Below are positions 35,201 to 49,200 of a DNA stretch of 64,000 bases, piece after piece. The stretch is from contig WELB01000052.1 in NCBI GenBank assembly GCA_009602725.1, positions 178,983 to 242,982 on the forward strand, in the 5' to 3' direction. Positions within the stretch are counted from its first letter, which is position 1. Each line of letters opens with the position of its first letter. The notes below the pieces were generated by a model. It had not been told where the DNA came from and did no database searches. It worked only from the letters and a program-made list of their open reading frames with translations. Made by a program: the position numbers and the translations under genes. The DNA is from Spirogloea muscicola. Lineage: Eukaryota > Streptophyta > Zygnematophyceae > Spirogloeales > Spirogloeaceae.

Positions 35201-38200
35201 CGAAAGCTGCAAATCAGTGTACCTGAGTTGTCGGGCTTGCTGGATGCTGGCACAAAAACCGATGCAGGAGCTTCTGAAGCTATATCAACACATGCAGACT
35301 GCCCTGACATCTTGACTGGCACTGATGAACAAGACCACATTGCCCACAAGGATATAAGAATCCCTCATGTTGCAAGCTTTGAAGCGATCTGCGAGTACCT
35401 TGATGACATGGCAAGTACACAATTGGAACTGAATGCAGACGGGACTTTGCCAGCTCTGACAGCCTTGAGAGCAATGGCAAATGTCTTTGCCCCCTTACCT
35501 GGGAGCTACTGTTGGAAGATGGTAGTCAAGCACATTGGCAGGTGGATTATTGTTTTCAGCAAGCTGGTAAGTTTGCACATGCACTCCTTGGGGGATAGCT
35601 GCAGATGCTTCATGATCATGCAAGGTGTACGGAAGGAAAACTAACACGCCCCTATGTCATCCTGAAGGAGACTGAGTTGACAAGTCAGACAGTACAGCTC
35701 CTTGGTCTCCTGTTTGAAGCCATTGACAAGCTCCTGACTTGGCATGGTGAGTGAGAAGAGGATGCATGCAGTATAGTTGTGCACGTCGGACTTCTTATTG
35801 ATAAGGTAAGACAGGTTTGTGCATGGCCATGCCAATCAAACATCATCTGACATGAATCTTTGCGTACTTTGTTCTCGTGCTCAGCTACAAGACTTACGCT
35901 CCGCGAAAGCCGTCAACGAAGCGTTCTCAGATGGGAAGACCTGCTGCGAGAAGACCTGTGGGAACCAACGGCATTTGGGAGATTCCTTCTCCTTCCGTGG
36001 TCTCTAACACTTGATGACCTACACACTGACAATGGGATGCTAAAGATAAGATTGAGGGCAACTCGATTGGCAGCGTCTGCATACAAGGCTACTCTGGAGG
36101 AGGAAGTTCTGCAGAAAGTACTGAGAGCAGGCCTGGAGGACAAGGAGGCCCAGCTAAGGGCTGCATCAGTTATCCTGATTGCAGGTCTAGTTCCCCTTCT
36201 GGACAAGGCCAGTATCACACAATTCCGGATGTCTGTAAGGTATGCGCTACCCAGGAACAACTGAGGCTGTCCTGCCACATATGTACTATATCTTCTGAGC
36301 TTGTGCTTTGAAGAAGTGTGCTGGGATGGGGTTAGGTTGCTACAAGCCAAGGTCCTGCAAGCTTGGGTACCTGTGAGCAAGTATGTCCATGGAGTTCTTG
36401 GTGCTTCTGCCTGCTAACTTATACATTACACTCTAAACACTAAACCCTAAACCCCAATCTTCGCTTTGCTTTTCTGCCAGATCGCTAGCAAGGGATCCTG
36501 CAGATACTGTTCGTTGGAGTGTTGCCAGGGCTATTGGCCTTGCGGGTTGCTGTTCCGCTGGGTGCACAGTGAAGTGCCTCAAGCACACACATCAGAGTAG
36601 AGAATTTGAAAGCAACAAGTCCAGCAGGAAAGAGGAGATAGAATCAGTACTTGGGCCAGCTGTTGCATGTGCCTCCTTGGAGCACCCCTCCTGTAGTCTC
36701 TGTGATGCTCACAATCGAACACCACATTTATGCACGCCTCCTGGTTCAGCAGAGGTTGAAATTGGAGGTGTACTGGCAGCTGAGCCAGTCCATCACTGTG
36801 AGGATCCTGATGTATCTATCCTATGGCAGTCCCTATCGCAGCAGCTATTTTTTGAGGAGCGAAGTTCAAAGGTGCAGGCTGAATTCGTCCTCTCTGGTGG
36901 CCGCATTCTACGCCATGCACTACCAGAGGTTCTTAAGCAGGGAAGCGCAATCTGGTTGCGATTTTTGGACCAGGTACCCCTTCACCCAGATTGGACAGTC
37001 CGAGCTGCTTTTGGCTCAATAGCAGGCACGCATTTCAATCCCAATCCTCCTCGTGGCCCCTGCCCTTGAGTCCTCCCCCCTCACTACTGTGTCGTGTTCC
37101 CGTTAACTTTCGTTCTCCTCTCAAGCTTCTTTCACTTGCATATACACCAGTGCTATGTGTATAAGAGGAAGTCCTGAGCATTGCGCTTACTCCTGTGCCC
37201 AATATGGTTTAAGTTGGTTGCTCTGCAGACAGGTGGGCTGACAACCTCTGATATTATTGTCTGTTGTACACACTCTTCACCTGGCAGGCAGGTTCATGTC
37301 ACTGAGTGCATTAGAAGGCCTCTTTGGGGATATGTCTGAGCAAGCTGGCAGCAGTTTTGAGCTGACAGATGCTACAGAAGTAAAGAAGCAGGCACTGGAG
37401 ATGCTTAGCAATCTTCGATCGCACTTCCGCAATGCAAAGGAACCAGAGATTAGGCAGACCCTGATGACTGCAGTTAAAGAAGTTGCAAGGGCCTGTGCAA
37501 AGGGAAGCGAGCTACTCTTCTTCTGCTTGGTTCTATTACTGGAACAGCTGGACAGCTCCCTCCCTTTCCTCACGAGTGCTGCCATTGATAGTATCAAGCA
37601 AATTGCTTGCTTGCACTGGCCAAAGTCTCGTCCCTCAAGGTAGATTACCCTCACGAGCAAGCATGTGCTCATCATACTTCCTCTTATATTGGTCGTATTG
37701 CTGCACAACCATCTGGACTGGCACTTCACAGCAATTGTTGTTTCTTTCGTCAGGCATTGCTTAATATGGAACGTGGCGACAATCAAGCAAGTGCCAAGAA
37801 GCTAGTCATGCAGGACTGCTAGCCTTGGAAGTTGGTAATGAGTGGTTCATTGCTGATGGTATATGCACTCTTCCCTCTCATGGTTACCATGCTTGCAGTG
37901 TACATGGGATGCTTGAGACATTCAAGGAGGAACTATATGACTACCTGAGCAGCTGTCTCATAAGTCAACCAGTGCTTGTAATGGTATTTGCTGAGGAGGT
38001 CATGAGTGTGTCACTCAAGGAGCTTGTCAAGTCAATGACTCCCATGGTGATCCCAAAGTTAGTCATTGAGCAGCACGGTAATGAGCAGGTATGTGTCAAG
38101 CTTTTCTCAGCAAGATGTTCTTCCGCATTAGCCACCTACTGGAAGAATGTCTCTCGAATTTAGCAGCCATTGCAATTGCGTATCGAATTTAAATAATGTC

Positions 38201-41200
38201 CTCTGCTGCAGGCCTTGGCTGTGCTGAGGAGGATTGCAGAGGTATTAGACTTAGAGCTTCCCCAGTTGCTGGTGGATTGGGCGCATAAGGTGCTTGCCTG
38301 TGCTCTCCTTCAAGCAGACAGCGACATATTGCTCAGAGTACTGAGATTCTATGAAGAAGTCACAGCTAGTGGGTACCTGGACCTCTTTCGAGCAGTTATT
38401 GAAGCCCTACTTGTGGAGCTTGTTTTCATTGTTGGCGATGCTAAGACTGCTGAAAGTCCACACAGGTATATACGATGGCCATTGAAAGTCAAGCTCAGAA
38501 GACTGAAGGAGTCGAACCTGAACTTTGGCAGCCAGCTGCCTATGATGACTTGCAAATAAAGCATTGTATTTATTAGCATGATATGGATGAAGTTGTTGCA
38601 GCTTGAGCATTGTGAGTCCCTTTTCTACGGATTTTTTTTGACAAATTTTCTACTATGCAGGTCAGAACGAGTGGCTTCCACTTTCAAGAAGATTACCAGG
38701 ATAATGTCTGATTCAGAGGACCTCCCTTCGTTTTTGCGCGAGTATCTTGTGGGCATCTTAAATAGCATCGAGTACAAACTTCTGCGTGCCAATGAGCATG
38801 ACTTGAAGCGGAAGGGCCTGCGATGCATTGATAAATTAGCAGACTTCATCGGGCCTCATCTTAGTGCGTTTGTGCCAAAATTCACAGGTCTTTTGACAAA
38901 TGCTTTGGAGGTAAGACACACTATGTTGGAAGCAGCACAATAGGTCAAGCAATCCTCATTAGCTTTGTTCCAATAATGTAGGCCTCCTTACCAGATCCAA
39001 GCAGTGGCCTGCTGGGGGTAATATTGTACGGTTTTTACATTATTATATTGAATGTGTGATATTGAATGTTTGGAAGCCATGTCTACTTCTCATCGCCCCA
39101 GGTTGTCATTGCAGGTCGCAGCCCTGCAAGTACAAGCTCTGGGTGTGTGGCGACGTTTCATTCGCATTCTTGCCACAGTGGCGCCTCTGAAGCTGCGTTC
39201 CATTGCTAGCCAGATCGTGGTAGCTGTGTTGCCGTGCCTTGAGCTTGCAGATGATGGCAAGGATGAGATTAAAATAGCCGCAACTGCAGACGTGTTGGAA
39301 GAGCTAGCTGTTAAGAATAAGGACATTCTACGAGACAAATTGCAGGAGCTTCCTCTCCTCCCAAGGCTAGAAGCACTGAAAAACGTAAACAATGTGTTGC
39401 AAGAGGTTCGGGGCAGCCTCAGCTTGTGCCAGCAGGTATTGAACTCATCCAGTTTTAGCACTTGCTTCTGCTTCGCATCAGAGGATGACTAGAATGTCAG
39501 ATCTGGGATCAAGCTGTAGGGCTACTGCCTTCAGTTGGATCACGGCATTAACCGTGCCAGTGCTACCTGTTGTCTATCTTATGCTGGCATGTAGTTGCAG
39601 CAAGCCACAGAGGGACTTAGACACGAGACTCTTAGTATCAATTATGTGGCGGCAAGCGAGCTCAAGAAATTAATCAGAGAGCACAGACATGGTGTAGACG
39701 CTCTGGTCACCACGGAGAGCAGTTCACAAGCAGAAGCAATCAGCCAGCTTGTGGCTGCCCTTCTCCGAATTTGTACCTTGGACTCCAGAAGCCCTCTTAG
39801 CCAGCGCCTGAGGCTACTCGGTGCAGAATGTCTTGGTGAATTGGGAGCAGTCGATCCAGGCAGACTTCAGGTCAGGTCCAGCTTATATAAGAATCTAACC
39901 CATCAGCTTAGGTGGTGGCAGGTTGTTTAGTTTGAGAATGTCCACAACCACAAATCACAATAGGTGCTGAAAGTGCATGTCGACCTTGATACACACTGAA
40001 GCGTCAGTGATGAGTTTTTGCTGCTTGCTTGCTTGCAGGCTTCTGAAGTAGTTCACTTGTCTTGTGTGACCACTCACGACGTGCCAATTGGTGTTTCAGG
40101 TGGAGTTGCCGCAACGTCCTCATATAGACCGAGATGATGATGACCTCATTTTTGAGCTTATTAATGAGCACTTGGCGAAGGCGTTTCGGTCAGCCCCAGA
40201 TGGTGAGGTGCAGGACTCTGCTGCCTTGGCCATACAGGAGCTGCTGAAATTGTGTGGGTGTGCCCCACCATGCACGGGCCAGATCATACCTTCTGTGCAG
40301 GGCCGAAACGGGACCTCAAGATCAGGTCCTCACTGTGACGACCTCCGTTTCGAGAGAGGAGGGGCTGCCTCCAGCAGAAGGGGAGAACAGCTTTGGCAGA
40401 GGTTCTCAGAGGATGTCAGAGATATCATTGCTCCCTGTCTCACGTCCAGATTCGTGTTGAGCAGGCCTAAAAGCAATCCTGGATCAGCAGTTCCAGGACC
40501 TCTTTACTCCCATGGGCTCACTTTTCGTCGATGGGTCTATCTTTGGGGCAGACACCTTCTATCATTGGCTAGCTCATCAAGGTCAAAAATATTTAATTGC
40601 TGCAAGGCAATATTCAAGAATGACATGGGAGTGGCGCTCTTTCTCCTTCCTTATATTGTCCTTGATGTCATCTCAACGGGCAATCAGGCTGCAAAGGACG
40701 AAGTCTGCCAAGAAATATTGGCAGTGCTTGTGGCACCTTCCACAAGCGAAGATAGAGAAGCATCTGTTCATGGAACACTGAATGGTGGTGCTGCAGATGC
40801 TGATTCAGATGCAAATGTCTGGGAGGTGGCAACTCAGTTGATATTCACCCTTCTTGACAGCTTAGGCCAGTGGGTGGACAGAACCAAGCAAAATTTGCGA
40901 CAGGACTCTGCTCAGCAAGCTGAGGACTTTAAGTCCAAGTCAAGGAGCAGGAAGACTGAAGATAAGGCTTTGCAGTGCCAGCATGTAGAGGAGCTACTCG
41001 CAGCAATTCCTAAGGAAGCTTTGGCCCGAGCATCGTATAGATGCAAGGCCTATGCCCGAGCCCTGCTTTACTTTGAGTTTCATGTGAGAGAAAGATGCGG
41101 CACCCTCAATCCGGCTGCTGAGAAGAGTGGAAGCTTTTGGGCAGAGGATGTATCCTTCCTGCTGGAGATGTACAGTGGTTTGGATGAGCCAGATGGCTTA

Positions 41201-44200
41201 GCTGGGCTATCGCGCCTACGGGGTTCCGTCACATCCCTGCAGGACCAGATGCTCATTCATGAGAAAGCCGGCAACTGGGCAGAAGCCCTTACATGCTATG
41301 AACAGGTCCACTTCTACTTGAGATGTTTGTCTTGTGTCGCATGCAAAGTGCAGCTGTACATTGTGCCAAGCTCAATGTCGCCATTTTTCTGATTGACCAC
41401 TAAGATGGCAACATTGGCAGGCACTGGAGGCCACTCCCCACGGCTTGAAGCTTCATCAGGGTGTCCTGGGATGCTTGCTCAACATGGGCCACCTCCAAGC
41501 CTTGATAACACAGGTGGACGGGCTGATTGCTCGACTTCCTAGCGAGTCTAAGCTTTGGTCCACCTACGGCCTCCAGGCAGCTTGGCGCCTAGGGCAGTGG
41601 GACCGACTTGAAGAGTACCTGGAATCTGCAGAAAGTCAGGATAATCCGCCAGGCAGGAGTACTGGGCCTGATTTCAATACAGCACTTGCCAGCATCCTGG
41701 CAGGCATTCACTTACAAAATTGTGGGAAAGACACAGCCAGCTCTTCATTTGAGGAGCAAGTGAAGCATTCTCGTGTGAACCTTTTGACCCCACTAGCTGC
41801 AGCAGGCATGGAGTCGTACTCAAGGGCATACCCCTTGCTCGTACGTCTCCATATGCTCAGGGAGCTTGAAGATTTTCACCGTTTCAGGGCAGGAACAGAA
41901 GCGGCAGGGCTGGAGACTGATAGGCAACTCTTGAGAGATTGGGATGGTCGTCTGAAGATCACGCAACCGTCACTGTGGGCGAGAGAGCCAATTCTCTCCT
42001 TGCGCAGGCTGATATGCAAGTACAAGAAGATGCCCTTGGAGGTTGGCTTGTATTGGCTCAAGTATGCAGAGATGTGCAGGAAAGCTGGCCACTACCAGAC
42101 TGCCAGACGAGCCGTCCTAGAGGCTCGTGCACATGGGGCTCCTAATTCGCATCTTGAAAATGCCAGGCTCCTGTGGGCAACAGATTGCTGTCACATGGCA
42201 ATTGCAGAATTGCAGGAAGCTCTACTGGCAGCTGGGTCTTATGAGCTTCTTGGGGAAGCCACCAGACCTGCCCTGGGAGGACTCGTGCAAGTAGCCCAGC
42301 ACAGTGCAAGCATGAGTGCAACAACAGTCAGGGTACCAACTCTTGTTTTCTGCAAGGCAACCTCGGCAGCTGTCTTTGAGCAACAACTTGCACAGATGCT
42401 CTCGGTTGTGTCTATTGAGTTGCAGCAATAGGTGTTCTTACTCTACTCTTGTGTGCTTGATGGACAATGCTTAGCAACAGGAGCTGGAGCTACCTGGAGA
42501 GCAGGTGGTGCAGATGACAGCCAAGACACTTTTGCAGCTTGCAAGGTGGGTGCATCACACGGGGCAGAAGCAGAAGGAGGAAGTTGTCGCTCTGTACCTG
42601 AGGGTGAAGGAGCTCCAGCCAAAGTGGGAGAAGGCTTTCTTTTACATGGCTAAGTACTATGATGATCTGCTCTGTGATGCACGGCGAAGACAAGATGAGG
42701 CCACACCAGACTATACAGTTGAGTCATCCCCCCATCAACACCATCACAAATCATCAAGCATGTGTTATGTCCACAGTGCTTCTTTTGCGAGCAAACGCGC
42801 CACTGCCTTATCAACATCTGAGAAATGTTGCCATGTGTTACAACTTGTGATCAGCTTGGATGTTGAAATTCACTAATTATAGCACATGAGCAGGCTCCAA
42901 GCTCTCAAAAGAAGGGTTCTGGCACGAGAAGTCCTGCAATTGGAGCAGATGACAAGACCTGGTTCTTATACCTGCCTGAAGTCATCGCTCATTATCTGAG
43001 AGCTCTGCATCGTGGCCATCGACATCTATTTCAAGCCCTCCCACGAGTCCTCACTCTTTGGTTTGAATGTGGAACGAAGTGCACTAAAGCAGCGCTGGCA
43101 AAAGACAAAGAGTTGCAGCAAGTCTATAACAAGGTGTGGACATGGTCAAGATGCTTGCATAGCACAGACCATATGGTCGTAGATGACTTCATCATTTCGC
43201 ATGGAGTGATGCCTAACCTCGTTATTATGCTACATCTGCAACAAATCTCAGTACAAGATGCTGGGATGCTGCTGCAGATTTTGGCCTACATAAGAGGGTG
43301 CAAGGAGGATCTGCCAGCCTACCAATGGCTCACTGCCCTTCCTCAGCTTGTTTCTCGCATCTGCCATCAAAATGAGGGAGTTCTTGAGCTTACAAAGCAG
43401 CTCATCACGGAGGTCCTAAGAAGATACCCCCAGCAAGCTCTATGGACAATGGCTGCAGTCTCCAAGTCTGCACTTGCTGCACGCCGGCAGGTGTGTCAAA
43501 TGACGCCGCGATAATCTCAGTGCTTTTGTGTATGCTTGGCGCAGATGGAGATGCCAATAAGATTGTGTATATGTTGATGCATTGGTGAACTTGACATTTG
43601 ACAGGCGGCTACCGACGTACTTGACGGAGCAAAGAATTCCTTGATTAGGGAGGAGGATCGCGTTCTTTTCACTCAATTTCCTGCCTTCATTGAGCAGATG
43701 ATACGCCTTTGCTTCCATGCTGGTCCGTTTTTCCAGAACTTCAAGATCAACATTGAAGCAACTTATTACTGACTTAATAAGTGCACTGATTGCATGACAA
43801 CAATGACTACATGATAGGTGGACAAGTTCTGGGTCTATCATCCAGTTTCAGTGATCCTGCATATGTGTGGCTGCTCGGTGAATGTTCAGGCCAGCCGAAG
43901 CAGAAAGTGATGAGCATCTCCAGTGACTTTGGACAGCTGAAGCGGATGATGCCACTGGATGTTGTGCTACCATTGCAGAGGGCGCTGACAGTTGCAATGC
44001 CACCTGACGGTCTTACTGACAGAGGCTTCAACGCCTTTCCAGTGGGGGAGCATGCCACAATCTTTGGCATATGTGAGGACGTCGAGATTTTGCAGTCATT
44101 GCAGCGCCCCAAAAAGGTGCTTTTGCTGCACAAGCATGACATGATTACTCTATTTAAAATGTGTCCGCCATGCTGTGGACACATGTACAGCCAAGGTAGT

Positions 44201-46106
44201 TTGTAGGAGTCCTATTGTGGGATAGCCGTTTTCACAGGCTATTGAGCATCATGATAGCCCAATTGAGATGATGCAAATGGCTGTCATCCAGGTTGTGCTT
44301 CTGGGTTCAGATGGCAGGGAGCATCCTTTCTTGTGCAAACCTAAGGATGACCTGAGAAAGGATGCTCGTATGATGGAGTTCACAACCATGATCAACCGTC
44401 TCCTTTCCAAAAATTCAGCTAGTCGCAGGAGGAATCTACATATACGTACATTTGCAGTGCTGCCTTTGACTGAGGACTGTGGAATGATTGAGTGGGTATT
44501 GCACACAAGAGGCCTCCGTCACATCCTGCAGGTAGCATAGCTATGAGACACACTGCACTAAACCCCTTGCATCCTCTCTTGGCCCGTTCGTCAAGTCATG
44601 AGTTTGGCACCATGAGCTCCTGCTTTTCTAGGAGATTCTGTTGCGCAGATTTACAGGCCAGCAAGTGATTGGCAGTGCACTAACAGTGCTGATGGTTGTG
44701 GATCTTGTCATCTTTGCTCGCCCAGGACATTTACATGGCTTGTGGTAAATTCGACCGGCAAAAGACAAACCCCACAATCAAGAAGATATATGATCAAATG
44801 GCAGACGCTGATCGATCTGAAGCCTTTCGCACCAGGTCTTGAAGAGTTATTCCTGTGACCATCGTTCTGCATGCATACATACAATCACGCGGTGTCTGTC
44901 CGCCTGCTACCTGTCAGCCTCATATAACTACAGCATTATACACATGCAGGATGTCTGAGTAGCTACTGCCAGCATGAGCGAAGTGCTGACTTCATTTAAT
45001 GCCTGAGACTTGTAATGATTGTGGGGTGGCTGCAGGATACTCTCCATGTTTCCCCCCATGTTTCACAAGTGGCTGCTCAATACCTTTACAGAGCCAGCAG
45101 CCTGGTTCCGAGCACGCATGAATTTTGCCCACACAGCTGCAGTATGGTCCATGGTGGGACACATTGTGGGCCTCGGCGATAGGCATGGGGAGAACATATT
45201 GCTCGATTCCACTGATGGAGCCTGCGTGCATGTTGATTTCAGCTGCCTATTCGACAAAGGCTTAGCTCTTGAGAAACCAGAGCTTGTGCCCTTCCGCCTA
45301 ACACAGGTGTGTACAAGCTCGTAGGCAAAGGACTGCAAGACCTGGAGCAGGGCCGCCTTGTTTACCTCTGACTGCTTGTAGTGACTGCTAGTAAAACTGC
45401 TGCAGTGAAGATCGCTATCTCTCACGAATGTTTTTGGGAAGGGGATGACACAGAATATGGTAGATGGACTGGGCATCACTGGGTATGAAGGCGTCTTTCT
45501 ACGGGTATGCGAGATCACCCTCAACGTGCTGCGGGTCCACCGAGAGACCCTCATCAACGTGCTGGAAACCTTTATCCACGACCCCCTCGTTGAGTGGACC
45601 AAATCTCACAAGTCCAGCGGCACTGAGATACAGAATCCCCATGCACAGGTGAGCAGACGGTTGATTGATAGTTTGCAGCTCATTACTGTGTCATCACTTT
45701 GAGAAATGAGGTTCAGTACTCTGAGCCTAGATGCAGGTACTGATATGCAATGCTTGACCAAGCATGTGGAGCCAACAGTTCCACTGCTTGTACATCCCAC
45801 TTTTGTGAGACACTCCAAAGATGAACGGAAGTTGATCCTAGCATTGTGGTAGTACCCAAGTGCTGGCAGTGGCAGATGGTAGTCCGCATCCGAAAATTCT
45901 GCACAGATAAGGACTTGCTGTGTGCCTTGCTTGCGCAGCGAGCGCTTGCAAATATCAAGGACCGTTTGCAGGGGGTTGTGGTGGGCGTCAATGTAGCCCC
46001 ATCCCTCCCTCTCTCAGTGGAGGGCCAAGCACACCGGCTTATCACCCTTGCTGTCTCGCACGACAACCTCAGCAAGATGTACATATGGTGGATGCCTTGG
46101 TTCTGA
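32255..46106 (+). CDS. ATR: Serine/threonine-protein kinase ATR
   Basis: PI3K-like checkpoint kinase that senses RPA-coated single-stranded DNA with ATRIP and restrains the cell cycle. The ATG at 32255 opens MAAGGPPRGGHAAA and leads into the plant-like N-terminus (LRSVEARFRAALPKIMRR, then KERELLAVLKLLAHITKHCP). A HEAT-repeat region covers about 33.0-38.5 kb. The UME domain is in exons 38661-38910, 38982-39017 and 39115-39435. The FAT region includes 39601-39870, 40100-41305, 41421-42290, 42481-42717 (LLQLARWVHHTGQKQKEE), 42894-43133, 43278-43490 and 43605-43722. Kinase exons are 43890-44116, 44292-44531 (FLCKPKDDLRKDARMMEF), 44726-44835, 45036-45306 (HIVGLGDRHGENIL and HVDFSCLFDKG) and 45454-45648. 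The last exon, 45939-46106, is FATC and ends NLSKMYIWWMPWF as in plants. All listed exon junctions from 38661 onward keep phase, and the gene looks intact. Exons between 33.9 and 37.9 kb are less certain. Confidence 0.97.
36431..36456. repeat. Interstitial telomere-like repeat in ATR intron
   Basis: Contains TAAACACTAAACCCTAAACC, a short degenerate run of the plant-type CCCTAAA unit inside an intron. Confidence 0.7.
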
Positions 46107-46245
46107 GATGGCAATCACATCTCGGTGTGGTAATGCACTTCTTTACCAGTGAGTAGAATAAAAAATATGAGTATCAAGTATTCTGCTGGCTTGGAGTAAA
46201 GCTGACGCTTCAGCACTTCCAGAAAGTAGAAACCTCTTCTGAGTG
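46107..46245. terminator. Convergent 3' spacer with AATAAA signal, ATR / flavoprotein
   Basis: Only 139 bases separate the ATR stop from the stop of the facing flavoprotein gene. AATAAA occurs at 46157-46162, 51 bases after the ATR stop, and is a plausible poly(A) signal for ATR. The two transcripts probably overlap at their 3' ends. Confidence 0.55.
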
Positions 46246-49200
46246 TCATTGATTTTGAAAATTTACGCGCTGCAGACCTGTCTTATTCTCAGGATACATT
46301 TCTGCCAGGCTCTCAGCATTCACGCACAATGAAGGACGTTGGCAGGCCCTCTCAGCAATGGCTGATCCTGCGATGTAGCCACCCGTCCAGGAATTCTGCC
46401 AACGTGGGCACAAATTGGTCAAGAATAGTGAAAACCTGCGTCACCAGTCCCTTTTTTGAAGTGCTACTGCACAAGCGAGAGCAGTGCATGTCTGCTGAAG
46501 CGTTATTGTGCACCTGGAAGTTCCAACCGCCAGTGACACCATCAACATTGAGCACCTGAGGCATTGGCAAATTCAGACTTCATGTCAAGCCCCCTGGCAG
46601 CAAGCAGCAATACAAGGGGTGTCGACTCGCCCGACTACAGAAGGCTCAAGGGGCCCTGGACCTAAGTGCTTCACTCTTGTGCTTGGCTGGTGAGGCAAGC
46701 TCGCACCTCGCCAGCAAAAAAGAGGCCTGCACATCTCTTGCTCTCCATGCTTGCCAGGTCCACCTGTGCACGGCCAGGTCATGGTGAGACATCCGGTCTG
46801 CGTGCTTGTGGCACTTCAAGTGCCATGCCACACGTGCATGCAAGTTGACCCCCTGATTGTGCAAATGCAGGATCAACCTCAGATCAATCTCATCCTTGGC
46901 GCCCCTCACTGACAATCCTTATGGCAGCACATGGGCAGTCAACAAATGCAGATGCCCATGCACATGTCAGGTTATACATGCCGAGCCAGAAAGACTGCTA
47001 TGTTTGGCTTGGGCACCTCAGCCAGGGGCACGCCTCCAGCGGTCACAAATTCGTCTTTGAACTCGCCCTGACCTTCCCAAGAGAAGAGCAAATGAAGTGA
47101 GCGTCTCGCACCAGTCACCAATTGACCAAGCTAAAGCGAAGACCTCGCCCTTGTAGGTGCTGCATCTGCCACCCACAGTGCTTGATGGACCCAAACTGAA
47201 ACCTCTTATAAGTGAGGCAGAGGCAGGTGATGGGCGCACCTTGCCAGAGATTAGGAAGGAGCACCGTTTGATGGCCATGCAGAGGATCCGCAGGGCCTTG
47301 CTTGAGACCCCAGCCCACTGCTGGTTCAGTTCGAAGCCCTGCATGTGCAAAGGATAGTCAGTCGCAACTCTTTGCTGTCCCTGGCTAAGACGGCCACTTA
47401 TCGGAGCTAATGCTAGAGCCAGTGAGGCGGCTAGCAATACGAGTCAAGCTCAGCCCCATGTACTCTGCTCAGGCAACGGCATTGGAAAGGGGCTGCCGAA
47501 GGTTGGGGTGTCAGGGGGTGCCAAGAGGCAATTCACAGGTTGAGCTTACGATTTAGGTTTCGTACACAGACAGATGCTAACTTTCAACTTCTATCAAGAG
47601 TAAGCTTAGGCCCCAGGTCGGCATGACCTGACGCTCCAGGAGGTAGCACCACAGCCGACGCGGAAGTGGGACCTCTGTAGGGGCGCACGCACCCAGCTGG
47701 CGTCTCTGAGATTTGCAGGAGCAAAGGTGTCAGACCTAGGGCTGGCAAGGTCTGGTGAGCAACGAGCTGGCCAGGTGCAGGTGGAAGTCTGACTGGGGCC
47801 TATGCATAATGTTTTTGGCTGGAAAGTGGCATTTGACCGCATGCTTCTCTTTGTGCAGGATGAGCAACTCCCCAAGTGCTTCATGTTGGATACGTGGCGC
47901 GAAGTCCACGACCAATGTGGCTGCAGCAGGATGACAACCAATAGTATGCCATCAGAGGCAAACACAGGCTTGGTCGTGGAATCGACAGCAACACATAATT
48001 GCTCGGCACATCTTGTGCTGCGAGTGCAACACGTGTGGGCGCTTGAGCCGCCTTCCACTGGCACACCATTGTAAGAGGTGGCAAAGAGGTGGCGGGCTGC
48101 CCAGGCGGAGAGGCGCAGCACCACGGGGCCACTCAGGCCCCAATGAGTTACCAACAGCGGCCCTATCTGTCATACCACCTGCCATCACCTGTTAGCATGT
48201 GGCTTGAGCCTCTCAAACGAATCGGAACAAAACAAAACGAAACGGAAAGTATCAATGTGCAGGCTGGCAGGCCTCTGCTGTGTTGATGTGGCAGAGCATG
48301 TCGCAGAGGTCGATTGGCTTTTGGCAGAGCTTGACCTGCGTGAACTTGGGTTTCAACTTGCTATCAACGGCCTTGCTATCAACAATCTCGAGCGTGGCCC
48401 TGACTTCCTGGACACTCACCTGCTAACAGGCATGGGCACTGCAAATCAACAACCATAGCAGACACACAAGGCCGTGGGAGCAACAGATGAGTGTGGTCTT
48501 CTTAGTCCTCAACTGCTTCAATTAGCAGCGGCACATACAAGCCCGTGAGTGCTTCAGACAGTCACCCCATGCAAGGCCGTCAGGGCAGCCTCTGCGACCG
48601 CGAAGGTGAAGAGACTTGGATTGGGCGCCACAAGGGTGTGGCCCAAGGAGGCAGCTAACCGATAGCCCTGCATCATGCTGACTGTCCTTGTCAGAAGGGC
48701 AATGCCAACAACTCTGCCTTGCTCATGTCCTAAGGGTGGCGGCCCGTGGTATCCTGAGGCTAGGGCTGCAGGTCTAATTGGGATTTCATTGTAACAATAA
48801 GAAGGCTCATGCAGTAGCTGGATGAAGAGAGGTCTGCTGGGAGCTCCTGCCAGGAGCTTTCAATGAAGAGGGGAGAGTGGGGAGGAGGGGGGGGGGAGGA
48901 AGGGAGAGGGGGGGAGAGTAGACAGGGAGGGTGTTGTAGTGAGCGTTCTTGCCTGCGTTGAGCTCCCGGTTGCAACGAGGACATAGTCGGCCAGCAGGGC
49001 CGTCGCGGCTGGCCCATGCGGTAGCACGCTCTTGGCGGCTGCGCCATCACCGCCGAGACGCAGTTGGAAGGGCTGCCTCCTCGATCTAGCTCGCTGGCGG
49101 CCGTCAGGACTGCATCGGCTGTCATAGCCTTCATCACCGCCAGGTTGGATGCTCGTGACTCGGCTTCCAGTCCAGACGGAGACTGCGAGCAGCCGTGGCA

